From Fuerstiella marisgermanici (GTDB lineage: Bacteria; Planctomycetota; Planctomycetia; Planctomycetales; Planctomycetaceae), in contig NZ_CP017641.1 in the NCBI RefSeq assembly GCF_001983935.1, positions 2,108,001 to 2,172,000 on the forward strand: DNA of 64,000 nt, in the 5' to 3' direction. Positions 36,896-48,500 of the stretch are shown here, in pieces (the first letter of the stretch is position 1; the number at the start of each line of letters is the position of its first letter). Position numbers and translations under genes: made by a program. Under the pieces are notes generated by a model. It did no database searches. It saw only the letters and a list, made by a program, of their open reading frames with translations, and was not told where the DNA came from.

Positions 36896-37624
36896 TCAAG
36901 CGGCCTGAGCTTGTTGGTGAGTCTGCGACTCGGCTTCGGGCTGCGGGGGCAGGACAAAGCGAAGTCCGTCGGCCTTGAGTTCCGTGATCACGCGGTCGAC
37001 GGCTTCAGGCACCCAGCTTCGATTTTCGACGGAGCGATTCCAGTCCGGCTCCAGTTTTTTCTGAGGGCACAAATTGCCATCGTGAAAGACGAACATGCCA
37101 CCCCGAAGACGCCTGGCATTCTCCAGCATGATGTCGACGACAGGCCGATAATCCTTCGGGCCGACACGAGTGTCCCAGCCGTAGTGTGTGAGCAGCACCT
37201 GCTGAACCGAAGTGCGCTTCACCGCGCGGCGAACAGCGGGCGTGACGATGCCAAACGGAGCTCGAAACAGTGTTGAGCGATAATCAGGAAGGCCCACGGC
37301 TTCGCCGATCGCTCGATCACAACTACAGATTTCGTCAATCAGCGTGGCCGTGTTTTGACGCACCGGATGTTCGTGATGTTGCGTGTGATTGATCAGCAAG
37401 TGCCCGGATTGGTGCATCCGACGGACAACTTCAGGATGCCGTTGCACCTGATCGCCGACAACGCAAAAGCCCGCCTTTACCGAATGCTGTTGCAAAATGT
37501 TCAGCAAGCTGGGCGTGACGTTGTCCTGCAGGTTGGGGCCGTCGTCGAACGTCAGCACGACTTCGCCAGGCTTCAAACCAACTCGGCGCGGATGGGGTCG
37601 CAGAATGGTAAACAGTGACAGCAC
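36896..37624 (-). CDS. Polysaccharide deacetylase (NodB domain)
   Basis: Metal-dependent removal of acetyl groups from N- or O-acetylated sugars (carbohydrate esterase family 4). It has 242 residues from a GTG at 37624. The motif 1 TFDDGP is at ~24-29 and the metal histidines in NHTQHHEHP at ~79-87; RAPFG (motif 3) is at ~120-124. There is no signal peptide or anchor, so it may act in the cytoplasm or use a non-classical route. Convergent with glpD, 33 bp apart. The target (chitin-, peptidoglycan- or GPI-like) is not known. Confidence 0.9.
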   Translation of the reverse strand: MLSLFTILRPHPRRVGLKPGEVVLTFDDGPNLQDNVTPSLLNILQQHSVKAGFCVVGDQVQRHPEVVRRMHQSGHLLINHTQHHEHPVRQNTATLIDEICSCDRAIGEAVGLPDYRSTLFRAPFGIVTPAVRRAVKRTSVQQVLLTHYGWDTRVGPKDYRPVVDIMLENARRLRGGMFVFHDGNLCPQKKLEPDWNRSVENRSWVPEAVDRVITELKADGLRFVLPPQPEAESQTHQQAQAA

Positions 37625-37803
37625 TCCGATCCCTCCGGCTTAAGCATTGCGTAGGCCCACTTTGTGACGTCGGCAATCGTGGGCGTTTGCCTGTAAGCGG
37701 AATGGGGCAAACCGGTGGAATTGGCCGAGTTTACCCGCCACGCAAAACGCGCGCTGCAGCAAGACGGACCGCGAATCGGCAGATGTCTCCGATGCCCCGC
37801 CGC

Positions 37804-38691
37804 TTACGTCGCGTTTGGTGCATTCAGGCCGAGTGTCACGACTGGCAGTGCGTCGTTCAGACTTCCCGATCGAAAGCCAGCAAGATCCACGGTCACTCGG
37901 CGAAAACCGTAGCTCAGCAATTCGGCCGTGATACGTTCGCGAACATCGGGCTGCAACAGGCGCGGCAGGTCGTCGACGGGAACTTCAATGCGAGCCAGGT
38001 CGTCCGCTTCATGCCGTACTCGAAGTTCCCGAATCCCCGTCAGCGACTTCACAAGCTCTTCCGAGCGTTCGACTCGAAGAACTCGTTCCGGCGTCACTTC
38101 AACGCCATAGGCGATGCGACTGCTGAGACACGGTGCGGCCGGTTTTTCGGCAACGGACAGATTCCAATGCGCGGCCAGTTGGCGTACCTGAGTTTTGTTG
38201 ATGCCGGCTTCGATCAGCGGGCTGCGAACATTGTGTTCTGCCGCGGCCTGCATGCCGGGCCGGTGGTCGCCGAGGTCATCTACGTTCGCCCCGTTGATGA
38301 TGCAGTCAACGCCCAATTCCGTCAGCTTCGACGACGCCAGCGAATACAGCGTGTCTTTGCAGAAGAAGCAGCGGTTGCCGGCGTTGGCTTGATATTCGGG
38401 ACGTTGAAATTCGTTAGTCTGGATTTCGACGTGTCGAATGCCGATGAATTTCGCCTCCTGTCGAGCCGTGTGCAATTCTGCTGTCGCCAGACTCGGACTG
38501 ACGGCAGTCACGGCAACAGCTTTATGGCCATGTGCGTCCACCGCCGCCTTTGCCACGACGGCGCTGTCAACGCCGCCCGAAAACGCGACGGCCACCGGCC
38601 CGTACGTGCGCACGATCTCAACAAGGCGCGCAGCAAGATGAGACATGTCTTCGGCGATGTCGCAATTAAGTTGTTCACTCTGCATGTTCAT
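37804..38691 (-). CDS. larE: LarE-type ATP-dependent sulfur transferase
   Basis: Adds sulfur to the pyridinium cofactor precursor of nickel-pincer nucleotide. 295 residues from ATG 38691 (38685 is an alternative). The PP-loop SGGVDS is at ~39-44. Three cysteines stand where [4Fe-4S]-type LarE proteins bind a cluster: NRCFFCK (two, ~109-112) and PCLSSR (~185). In the sacrificial type only the last is present, so this protein probably uses a cluster-bound sulfide rather than its own cysteine. larB, larC and larA are not adjacent. Confidence 0.88.
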   Translation of the reverse strand: MNMQSEQLNCDIAEDMSHLAARLVEIVRTYGPVAVAFSGGVDSAVVAKAAVDAHGHKAVAVTAVSPSLATAELHTARQEAKFIGIRHVEIQTNEFQRPEYQANAGNRCFFCKDTLYSLASSKLTELGVDCIINGANVDDLGDHRPGMQAAAEHNVRSPLIEAGINKTQVRQLAAHWNLSVAEKPAAPCLSSRIAYGVEVTPERVLRVERSEELVKSLTGIRELRVRHEADDLARIEVPVDDLPRLLQPDVRERITAELLSYGFRRVTVDLAGFRSGSLNDALPVVTLGLNAPNAT

Positions 38692-39047
38692 AGCGTATAC
38701 CGAAAAAGAGTTTCGCACCAGGATGCGAAAAAACCACACGTCGTGACGGCCGCAACGGACGTTCGAGAATTCCGAGCGACGGGCGCTGCATTCGCAGATT
38801 CCAGGGAACTAAACATGCCATTCCGCCGCTCCAACCAAAACAGCGACGCAGTCTGTGTGTAACCGCGTGGCTGCACGTCATGTCTTAACGAATCTTTCTG
38901 ACCTGAGAAATCGACGGGGCTGAATATGTAAATTCGGCGCAATTGGTAGAATCTAAACGTCGTAAACAGTTGGGCAGGATGCTCAAACTACATGTGCCGT
39001 AGCACTTACGAATTCTTAACCTTCCTGCAAATAAAGGGGCCCCGGGC
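38692..39047. other. Divergent promoter region
   Basis: About 356 bp between larE and the start of the giant-protein operon. A GGGGCCCC palindrome lies at 39037-39044 just before the ATG, and an A-rich stretch with weak promoter character lies around 38985-39035. No gene is supported. Confidence 0.4.
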
Positions 39048-42000
39048 ATGCCTTCCGCAGCCAGCCTTTTTCGATGGCTTCTGGCCGTTTCAATCATTTC
39101 CAGCACTGTCGTTGCTCAGGATGACACAGACGAAGTGGCTTCCGACACGGCTTCAACGGCCGAGAGTTCCTCTGATGACTCCAGCGATGTCATTGAATGG
39201 GATCGATTGATCTATGTGCCGTTTAAAGAACTGCAGAAGGTCTTCGACAACCAGAATGCGTCGGCCGTCATTCCCTACGCAGAATATCTGGAACTGCTGA
39301 AGAACTACCTCGACCGCGCCCCCAACGCAGCCGCGTCGCCAGATGCCGTGATCACGCAATCCACCTATGCAGGGGCCGTCGAAAAAGACGTCGTGCGATT
39401 GACGGCCACGCTAAAGGTGACAGTGCTGAAGGAGAAAGGCTGGGCTCGGCTACCGCTTAACTTCGGCAGTGCGGCTGTCGGCAAAATCACGGCGGATGAC
39501 GATGAAAAAGTTTTTCTGCGAGGCATCGCGGACGGGCAATACGAGCTTCTGCTAAACGGCCCAGGGCAATACTCGCTCGACATCGAACTTCTGGCCACAG
39601 TGAAAACGTCGCCGGAAAGCCGGTCGTTTGCGCTGAACTGCCCGTCTGTCGGAATCAGCGAGTTAGAACTCACGATTCCGGAACCCGATCAATCCATCGA
39701 AATCGCCCCCCTTCAGGTGCTGCTGCCAACTGACAACGAAAATCAGCAACAGACAACCGTAAAAGCCAGTCTGGGCGCGACAAAGCACTTCGAAGTGCGG
39801 TGGAATCCGAAGGCAGGATCAAAGCCGATTATGGATTTGCTGGCCAGCGTCGCCAACAACACAAGCGTCCGCATCGAAAAGGGCCTGGTCCAGACCACAA
39901 CGCTGTTGAACTACGAAGTGCTACGAGGGGAACTGACCGAAGTGACCGTCAATGTGCCCGCTGACGCGAGAATCATTGACGTTGTTTCGACGAATGGCCG
40001 CATCCGAAACTGGAACGCCGAAAAAATCGGCGAAACTCACCAGCAGCTTCGCATCGAATTATTGACGCCCGCCACTGGACAATTTCAAGTCGGAGTTCAG
40101 ACAGAACGGACTCCTGATGGCGATACGTTGCAACTGGTCGGCAAGTCAGAAGATGGCAAGCTGCAAGGCATTCATGCGGAAGGAGTTGTCCGCGAGTCCG
40201 GGCGCATTTCCGTGACGACCGATTCGTCACTGACAACGGTCGTGACATCACAATCCGGCGTAAAACGCATTGATGCGGCGAGGGCCACCAAGGGCGCGGC
40301 GGCTGAACAGCAGGCGTGGGAATTCAGCGGCACAACAGGCACGTTGATCGTGCAAACGAAGCCGGTCGAACCTCGGCTGCTGGTTGAACAGGGCACTCGT
40401 GTCGTCTTCGACGATGACGAATTGCGTCTCACATCACAGTTGACTTACACGGTCGAACGAGCGGGCGTGTTTCAGCTAAACCTGTCGTATCCGGAATCGC
40501 TGACGATCGACACGGTGCGAGCGGACGGGATGAGTGAATTCAATGTCGATAAGGCAACGGGAAAGTTGACGCTGTCACTGACTCAAAAACGCATGGGCAA
40601 AATCAACGTCGATATCACGGCTCATCAGGCATTTGATGCAGCCGCAGACAATGTCGAAACCGAAATCCCAACCATCACGCCGTTGAATGTCGAACGAGAA
40701 TCCGGGCAGATCGGAATTTTTGCACCTCAGTTCCTGGACGCTGTCACGGTCGACGAAAAGGTCACCGGCGTCTTTCCCGGTCAGGCGACCGATCCTCAAG
40801 CCATCGGGCGTGCCATTCGCGTCTCGTCGTGGAAGTACACGCAACGGCCGTTCACACTTACCGTTCGCACGTCGCCCCGGCCCGCTCAATTGTCAGGCAG
40901 CGTCGCGACGACGGCGAGTGTCGAACCTGATGTCGTGAAAGTCAGCAGCGTTGTGAAATTCGATGTCCGCAACGCGGGGCTTGACACCTATCGAGTGGCC
41001 GTGCCGGAAGCTGTGGCCGACGATGTTCGATTTCGTTCGTTAAACCCCAACCACACGATACAGCAACGCGACAAGGCAACCGAAGCCGAAGACGGTTGGG
41101 TGACCTGGACGCTGGTTCTGCAAAATGAAGTCACCGGCGAGGTGCAGGTTGCCGCCGACTGGGAACTGCCGCTGCAGGACATGCTCGACGAAGATGCTGA
41201 ACAAACCTTCGAACTGCAGCCCGTGCGGATCCTCACACCATTCACCGACGAACAGGGCGACAAACGCAAGGTCACGCTGACTCAAACTCGTGGCGAAATG
41301 CGACTGTTGCGGCATGAGTCGTTATCAATTACTGCGACTGGGGCAGGCGACACGATCGAAAAGATCGACGTCCGGGAACTGGAACTGATGGAACAAAGCG
41401 GGTACCTGGCATTCCGCTATTTTTCTCAGCCGGCATCGGCGACTGTCACGATTCGCAAGCATGAAATTCACGAAGTCGTGGCGACAGTGGTTTCGAAATC
41501 GGCCATTGAAATCGTGACCGACGAGCAAACAATCGCCAGCTACCGTTGCCGTTTCATGATCACCACCAGCGAACGCCAACGACTAAGAATCGACCTGCCT
41601 CAAGGAGCCGACCTGCAGGCTCCTTTGCTGAATTCCAGCCGCACCACGTTTGAAGCGGCCACTGATGCGGAAGTCGAAGAAGGCCGGGAAGCGTACTACG
41701 TCAACATCAGTCGCGAAGCCACATCGGACGAAGCCTTCCTGCTGACCGTGCAGTTCCGCTGCCCAATCACAGACGCCGATCTGTATCCTTATGATCGTCG
41801 GGGCGGTAAACAAGTCCTTCGATTGCCAGCCATCGGTGACAGCAGTGGTGGAACGGTTGTTCAGGAAACACGAGTAGCCGTGTGGGGACCGAAGGACGTG
41901 GCTTTTGTGGGAGAACCCAACAACTGGTCCATCATCGGTCGGCAACAGTGGCAGTTGCTGAACCCGCTGGTTTCGCCAAGTGCTCCGCGTGAAGCAGAAG

Positions 42001-42572
42001 CCCTGAACACATGGATCGGTGGCGGCACAACCGGCGAGTTCGCTCGCCAGGGCAACGTCAGTGTTTATCGAGCCTTAGGCCGACAATCGGTCATCAGAAT
42101 CACGTGGTGGAACCGCCCGTTTTTGGTGGCCATCATCAGCGGAGCTCTGCTGTTTATCGGCTTCATCCTGCGGCGAACGTCGTGGGAGAACCGCATAACA
42201 ATGGTCATCATCGGATGTCTCGCCGTAGCCGTGTGGTCGTTGAAGGACAGCTCCGAAACGCTGCAGTTTCTCTCCGCTGGTTCCCTTGGGCTGGTGGCAG
42301 TCGCGGGAATCTGGCTGGCGGGCTTATTTGGGGGTAATAGCCACAACCGCGATCACGCATCGCCTGCCGCTGAGCCAGATGCCAGTGGTGCGGCCACTGT
42401 GGCGGCCGCAACCTCGCCGGCCCCGGTGATGTCGCCGCCAAACCCGGCACCGACGGCAACAAAACCGACTGAAGCAGACGCATCAGCCAGTCCACCGACG
42501 CCACCCGGGACGGTGACTCCTTCTCCTGACGTAAAAAAGATGATTGACGATCTGATGGGAGGGAAGTCGTGA
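39048..42572 (+). CDS. Large exported membrane-anchored protein, unit A of the array
   Basis: 1174 residues. A signal peptide (~1-22, ending SSTVVAQ) is followed by an acidic spacer, then a unit opening IYVPFKELQKVFDNQ (~55-69) and PYAEYLELLKNYL. About 950 residues of beta-rich sequence follow, with repeated short stretches such as TVNVPADARIIDV and VNVPTDARI-like strands suggesting serial beta-sandwich domains. The C-terminus has two to three membrane helices (~1010-1110) and a Pro/Ala/Thr-rich tail. No catalytic motif was seen. It is related to the two units in the next gene; its stop overlaps that gene's ATG (TGATG). Function unknown; an envelope structure is inferred. Confidence 0.88.
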   Translation: MPSAASLFRWLLAVSIISSTVVAQDDTDEVASDTASTAESSSDDSSDVIEWDRLIYVPFKELQKVFDNQNASAVIPYAEYLELLKNYLDRAPNAAASPDAVITQSTYAGAVEKDVVRLTATLKVTVLKEKGWARLPLNFGSAAVGKITADDDEKVFLRGIADGQYELLLNGPGQYSLDIELLATVKTSPESRSFALNCPSVGISELELTIPEPDQSIEIAPLQVLLPTDNENQQQTTVKASLGATKHFEVRWNPKAGSKPIMDLLASVANNTSVRIEKGLVQTTTLLNYEVLRGELTEVTVNVPADARIIDVVSTNGRIRNWNAEKIGETHQQLRIELLTPATGQFQVGVQTERTPDGDTLQLVGKSEDGKLQGIHAEGVVRESGRISVTTDSSLTTVVTSQSGVKRIDAARATKGAAAEQQAWEFSGTTGTLIVQTKPVEPRLLVEQGTRVVFDDDELRLTSQLTYTVERAGVFQLNLSYPESLTIDTVRADGMSEFNVDKATGKLTLSLTQKRMGKINVDITAHQAFDAAADNVETEIPTITPLNVERESGQIGIFAPQFLDAVTVDEKVTGVFPGQATDPQAIGRAIRVSSWKYTQRPFTLTVRTSPRPAQLSGSVATTASVEPDVVKVSSVVKFDVRNAGLDTYRVAVPEAVADDVRFRSLNPNHTIQQRDKATEAEDGWVTWTLVLQNEVTGEVQVAADWELPLQDMLDEDAEQTFELQPVRILTPFTDEQGDKRKVTLTQTRGEMRLLRHESLSITATGAGDTIEKIDVRELELMEQSGYLAFRYFSQPASATVTIRKHEIHEVVATVVSKSAIEIVTDEQTIASYRCRFMITTSERQRLRIDLPQGADLQAPLLNSSRTTFEAATDAEVEEGREAYYVNISREATSDEAFLLTVQFRCPITDADLYPYDRRGGKQVLRLPAIGDSSGGTVVQETRVAVWGPKDVAFVGEPNNWSIIGRQQWQLLNPLVSPSAPREAEALNTWIGGGTTGEFARQGNVSVYRALGRQSVIRITWWNRPFLVAIISGALLFIGFILRRTSWENRITMVIIGCLAVAVWSLKDSSETLQFLSAGSLGLVAVAGIWLAGLFGGNSHNRDHASPAAEPDASGAATVAAATSPAPVMSPPNPAPTATKPTEADASASPPTPPGTVTPSPDVKKMIDDLMGGKS

Positions 42573-45500
42573 TGGATAGCGTAAATCCTCACAAAGCCTA
42601 TGAAGATGTTTGGGTGGCACAGCCTGCAAGGCTGTGTTGCAAAGCAACAGGAAGCCGGTCTCACGGCCGCAACGCAACCTCAGCCTCAGCGTTTCGTTCA
42701 CCTTCGATAGCAGCTTCCTGTGCCTGCGGCACACTCCCACGTCGTGGAAGTGCCACCCTAATCAAATTGTTTACTCTCGTGCTGGCAACTTTGCTCGTTC
42801 CAGCGGTAACTGCTCAGGATAAATCAGGCCCCGCGCGAGAACAATTTGTCCCCGCGGATCAGTTCGATGCGATTTTCGAACGCACGCCCAACGGTGTCAT
42901 GCTGCCCCGCGACGAATTCGAGGCGTTGCTGCAGCAGGCTCAGCAGGCTGTGCGGAGTCGTTCCGAGCTGCCTGTTCCGGCTGTCATTCGCACCGCCAGC
43001 TATAACGTGCAGCGTTCTCAGAATCACGCCATCGTCAAGCTTTCACTGGATATCGAACAATTCGCCGACCATTGGATTTCGTTGAATTTCCCAATCGGCA
43101 ATCTGATGGTCGAAGATGCGAAGATCGGCGATGAAGCGGCCGCCATCGGGCGCGATCCGCAGCAGGGTGATCTGCTGACGTTGATGCACGACAAGCCCGG
43201 ACGATTCACTTTACAATTAACCATGTCCACGCCACTGGGAACGGTGGGCAGTGATCGCGTTGCCGCATTTCGGGTCCTTCAAAACGTGGCCAGCAACTTC
43301 ACAGTTGCCTGTCCACCGGAACGCCATCTGGAAGTCGGCAACCTGAAACTCGAACGCCCGCAACCAATCAGTGAACCCGCCGAATACACGTTCCCCGCAG
43401 GGGCGGCAGCCGACATCCAGTTGAAGTGGACCGCGCGACGACAACAAACAGACACGCAATCCATGGTGTTCGCTCGCACGGACGCTCGGCTGCGCCTCAC
43501 AAGCGACAACCTGCGCTGGAATTCTCAAACACGCCTTTCAGTCTTTGGCAGTTCAATCAACCAGGTGGTCGCACGAGTCCCCGCGCAGTTGGAAGTGACG
43601 GCCGTGGATTCCGCAGGGCTGGAATCGTGGACGCTGCAGGACGACCCCAAACAGAAGGGCGTCACGCGAGTCGTCCTGAACTATCGTCAGCCCTTCAGCG
43701 ACGACCGGATGATCAGCATTGCCGCTGTGGCCGGTCTGAAGTCCGACGCAGCGTCTACGATTCCCACTCTACAACTGGTCGATGTCACATCGCACACGGG
43801 ACAATTAGTGGTGACTCATGAAGATCAACTGCGGTTGCTGGCGGAAGCTGGTGGTGGGATCCGGCAACTAAGTACCGACATACTGTCGTCAATGTTGCCG
43901 GCTGGTGAAGTGTTCGATTTCTGGCTGCAGGATTTTACGCTGTCTGTTTCTGTGAAACCGCGCGACCGGGAGCTCTTTGCGGAAGTCAATTCAACACTGG
44001 CCATTGAAGACACTCAGGCCACCTTTCGATGCGACATGGCCATTGAAACGCTTAACGATTCGCTGTACGAACTCGTACTGCAACTTCCGCAGGGCTGGCA
44101 AATTCGAACCGTGGCTGACGAAAACAACAACGCTCTGAAGTGGCGACGCGGCTCAACAGAATCAGCCATCGTCGTTGAACCAGCTGCACCGATTCCAGCG
44201 GGTGGCCTGTTCAACGTCAGGACCACGTTCACCCGCACGATAGAAGATCCGGCCACGCAGCAAACACTGTCGCTGCCGGTGATTACTCCTTCAGAAACGC
44301 TGATAGTGGGCGGCACGTATCAGATTTCGGCGGCTCGCGACCTGACAATGTCGCCTCTGGAAATTCAGGGACTCGCACCGGCAGGAGACGACGATGGCAC
44401 GCTGCTGTTTGAAACGCAGGGCAGCGTGTATTCGGGCAAATTGGCGATCGAACGCAGGCCGGTCCGACTTTCCAGCCGCTCCGTGTTGCGATCGTGGATG
44501 GACATGCGACAAAAAACTGTCGACGCTGTGATAACCGTCGACATCACCAATGGTACGACTCGCACATTGCAGGTCACGCTGCCGGCAGACCTTGGCGAAG
44601 ATGTTCGGTTCACTGTCGATTCTGTCGCACAGGTGCCTGGCTTTGAACAACAGCAGGTCCCCGCGTCCGTCAGCATTACAGAACAAACGGCGACCGAACC
44701 AGCAGATGGACAGCGCACGTTCTCTTTGACGTTCGACAAGCGATTTGCCGGAGCGGTCACTATCAAAGCCTTCGTCCAGCAACCGCGCACGCAGGAAACT
44801 CAATTGACAGCACCGTTTGCGAAGGTGACGTCCGCCGTGCGGCAGCACGGGCTGGTCGTGTTTGAAGCGTCGCCCGAACAGCAGCTCACCCCAGCCGCCG
44901 ACGACCTATCAGCCAGCGGACTCAAACCAGCCGATGCAGGTCTGGTAGAACCGCCCGCCGAATCCACCGGCCGCCGCACGGCGCTCGTGTATCGGTTTAT
45001 TCAGCCGGATTACAACCTGCAGATCAATGAAACTCGGTTCGACACCGAAGCCGTGCCGTCGGCAGTTTGTGAACAAATCGCCAACGTGAGCGTGCTAAGC
45101 GACACCGGGGCGATTCAGCGTTCCAGCCGAGTTTCACTGACGTGCGTCGGTGTGCAGACGCTTCGATTTACGTTGCCAGATGCTGAAGAATCGTTTCTTT
45201 GGTCAACTATCCTGAACGACGAAGCAGTCGAAGTGCGGCGTGATGGCGATGACTATCTGGTCGCGATCCCAACGGGCAGCGACCAGAATCAGCACGTACT
45301 GGAAGTGTTGTTCGAATCGGCCAATACAGAAGTGAGTCTTCTGGGCGAGACAACTCAGGAATCACTACAGCTTTCCATCGACACGGACAAAGGTGCAGCC
45401 GCACCGATCGACATTCTGGAACAAACATGGGACGTCCGTTATCCGGATTCCGCATTGCTGGTAGATAACGACGGCGGGTTCCATCCGAGTCGCGACCTCG

Positions 45501-48500
45501 AACAACCCGGCTGGTTGCAGGCACTGGCATCAATGGCCTATCTGCCGTCAACGACCGATGCGCTGCGTCGCCTGATTCCGTTGGGCGTCTTTCTATTGGG
45601 GCTACTCGTGGTCACGGCACTGATGGTGCGAAAGCAAAAACGAGCCATCGACGTGCTGGCCGTTTTGGCAATCATCGCCGTATTAGTGACGTTAATACGC
45701 CCGGCCGTGCAGAACGCGCGCGAGGCGTCACCGCGTACACAGGCCCTGAACGATGCCAGAAATCAGGCACTGGAAGCGGAGATGCAAAGCGACGCGCGGT
45801 ACGGTCGGTCGACCGGATCAGAAATGGACGATGTCGCTGTGCAAAGCATGGACGCCGCCACGCCAGAACCAGCCAGCGAGCCGCTCGGCAGGGTGAGCGG
45901 AAGTCGTGGACCTGAAGAAATGTTCGGCGAAAGCAGCAGCCCAGGCAACGACGCCAGCATGGAAGGTGGAGGTTTCGGCGGTAGCATGGGCGGCATGCCA
46001 ATGGGCATGGCTGGCCAGGGGCAACAAAGACAGGGACAACAGGGCGGCGGAGTTGCTCCGCCGGTCGGCGGAACTGAAGTCCTGATGCCGTTGGCGCTCC
46101 CAAGGACAACGCCGCAGGATGCCATTTCCAGCCCGGGGCTCAGCGAACTCGCCGCCCGCCTCAGTGGTTCTGCGCGCCTTTCTATTCGAGCTGAAATCGC
46201 CAGTCCTCAGGATTATCGTTCGATGACATTCCGTTCCATTGGCGGCACTTCTGAAGCGGGGACGTTGCAGGTCGTCGTGCAACCACGTAGCCAATTGAAC
46301 GCCTATCGAATCGTCGCGGCGGCTATCGTTCTGCTGCTGTGCCTGTGGATGAATCGAGCTCGACTCGGCACAAAAGCTGCCGTGGCCATCGTGTTCCTTC
46401 TGGTCGCTGTCGCCGCCGTACCGCTGCTGCCAAATCAGTGGCAGAGTATCGCCGACGGCATCGTGCTGGGAACTTTAGCAGGCATCGCCCTGTGGATTGT
46501 CGCTGCTATCGCGCGGTGCATTAGCAAGGCAATCGCAACCTGCTGCCAGTCGGGCCCGCGCAGCACGTTCCAGCCTCGTAGCGTCACGACGTCCGGCCTA
46601 CTGTTGGCCTTTGCGGTATTCGCAGCTGGCGGCCATGCCGTCGCGGCACCTCAAGCGGAAGATGACAATCAACTGCGGCCCAACGTCGTGCTGCCATACA
46701 CGCCGGGGGAACCGGAACTGCTGGCCGACAAAGTTTACCTGCCGCGTGACGAATTTCTGAAACTCTACAACGCTGCCAACCCCGGCGAACTCAGCAATCT
46801 AAAACTGTCCGCGCCCAGCCGAGTCGTCGCGGCCTTCTACAAAAGTGGCGAACTCAAGCAGGTGAAAGACGCGACATGGTCGCAGGCGTTTACCGTCCGG
46901 TATGTGATTCACAGCTCCAGCAACAAGCCGATCGATGTGGCGCTTCCGATCGGTCCGGTGGCGATTCGTTCAGCAAAACTGGACGAAGGCGACGCCGTGC
47001 TGTTGCCTCAGGAACGTGCGCCCATAGTCCGCAGCCCAAACACGCTGAATCAGGCACCAAACCAACAAGCGGCTCAGGCCAAACCCCAGCAGCCGCAGCA
47101 GCAGCAGCAGTTACAACAGGCGGAAGTCGCTCAACATATCGCAGCGGCCTCCGGCTACACGGCGCGAATTCCCGAACCGGGCGCACATGTTCTGGACGTG
47201 GCTTTTGAAGTCCCGGCAACAGTCGAAAGTTCCGTCGGCAGGCTTCAGCTACCTGTGCGACCAGTGCCCGCCGGAACGGTTGCGTTTGAACTTCCCGGCG
47301 AAGGTCTTGCTGTGCGGGTCAACGGGCAAAGCAATGCGTTTCGTCAGCAGGAACGATCGGTCGTCATTCCTGTCGCCGACGCCAATGGCGTTCAAATTGC
47401 ATGGCGGCCCGAAGCGACTCAAACCGCGGCCGACACCAGCTACCACGCGACCGTCAATTCCGCTTTGACAATCGACGACGCGGGACTGACCAGCCGATCC
47501 ACCATCGCGATCAACTGTCGCCAGGGAACGCTGGCCGAAGTGGAAATTGGCATCCCACAGGACTACGCCGTTCAATCGGTGGAAGGTGCCGACATCGCAG
47601 GCTGGAATGTTCCCGACGACGATGCCCAAACTTTGCGTCTGCTGTTCCGTCAGCCCGTTGAGGCCGCCACACGTATCGACCTCACACTGTTCCGCCGCGA
47701 AGTCTTTTCAACCGACAAAGTAAACGTTGCTGTGCCGGTGCCGGTTGTCAAAGGAGCGTCGCGCGATTCGGGCAACGTCACTATCCTGGCTGGACGCGAA
47801 CTGGAAGTGCGCGTCGACTCATTATCCGGCGTCAGTCAAATCAACGCCGCCGAATCAGCGCTGCCTAACGGCGCAGGTACAAAAGCGCCTCGGGTGTTGG
47901 CATGGCGTTACACGCGGCATCCGGTCGCGATATCGGTGAAAGTTTTCCGCACGGCAGACCGCATGAATGTTATTTCCTTAAACGGCGTGCAACTTGAACC
48001 TCAGCGGCAGCTTTGGACGACGTTGATCACCGCCAACGTCTCTGGTTCACCGCGGCGGCGTCTGGAAATTGAAGTCCCATCCGACTTTCTGGCGCTGGAC
48101 GTCAACGCCAACAATCTGGCGGATTGGTACTTCAGCGAAGCCACTCAGGAGAACGCCACTACGAAAACGCTGAACGTGCAGTTGCAGGCAGCTCAGCAGG
48201 GAACAATTACCGTCACGCTGCGTGGACAAACCGGCCGCACCGGAGGAACCGACGCGGCTAAGATGTTGGTTCCGCGAGTCGTCGGTGCGGACGAAGTCGC
48301 TACACAGGTCAGCATCTGGCTGGATGAAGCCTCTGAAATTTCAGGTTCGTCGGCTGATGGCTGGAAGAGGTCCGGTTCCGCGATCGACCCGCGACTCAAA
48401 AAGCTTCAACCAGATGCGGCGGACATTTCCTTCACCAGTAACGCCGCAAAACCAAATCCGATTGAACTGACTCTGCGACAGGCACCGGCGTCGCTGATTG

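Noticed and set aside
37615-38862. 415-codon plus-strand frame
   Set aside because: It is antisense to larE, which has complete family motifs; the plus frame has none.
47085-47120. CAG-rich run as a tandem repeat or regulatory site
   Set aside because: It is an in-frame poly-glutamine stretch of the giant protein.
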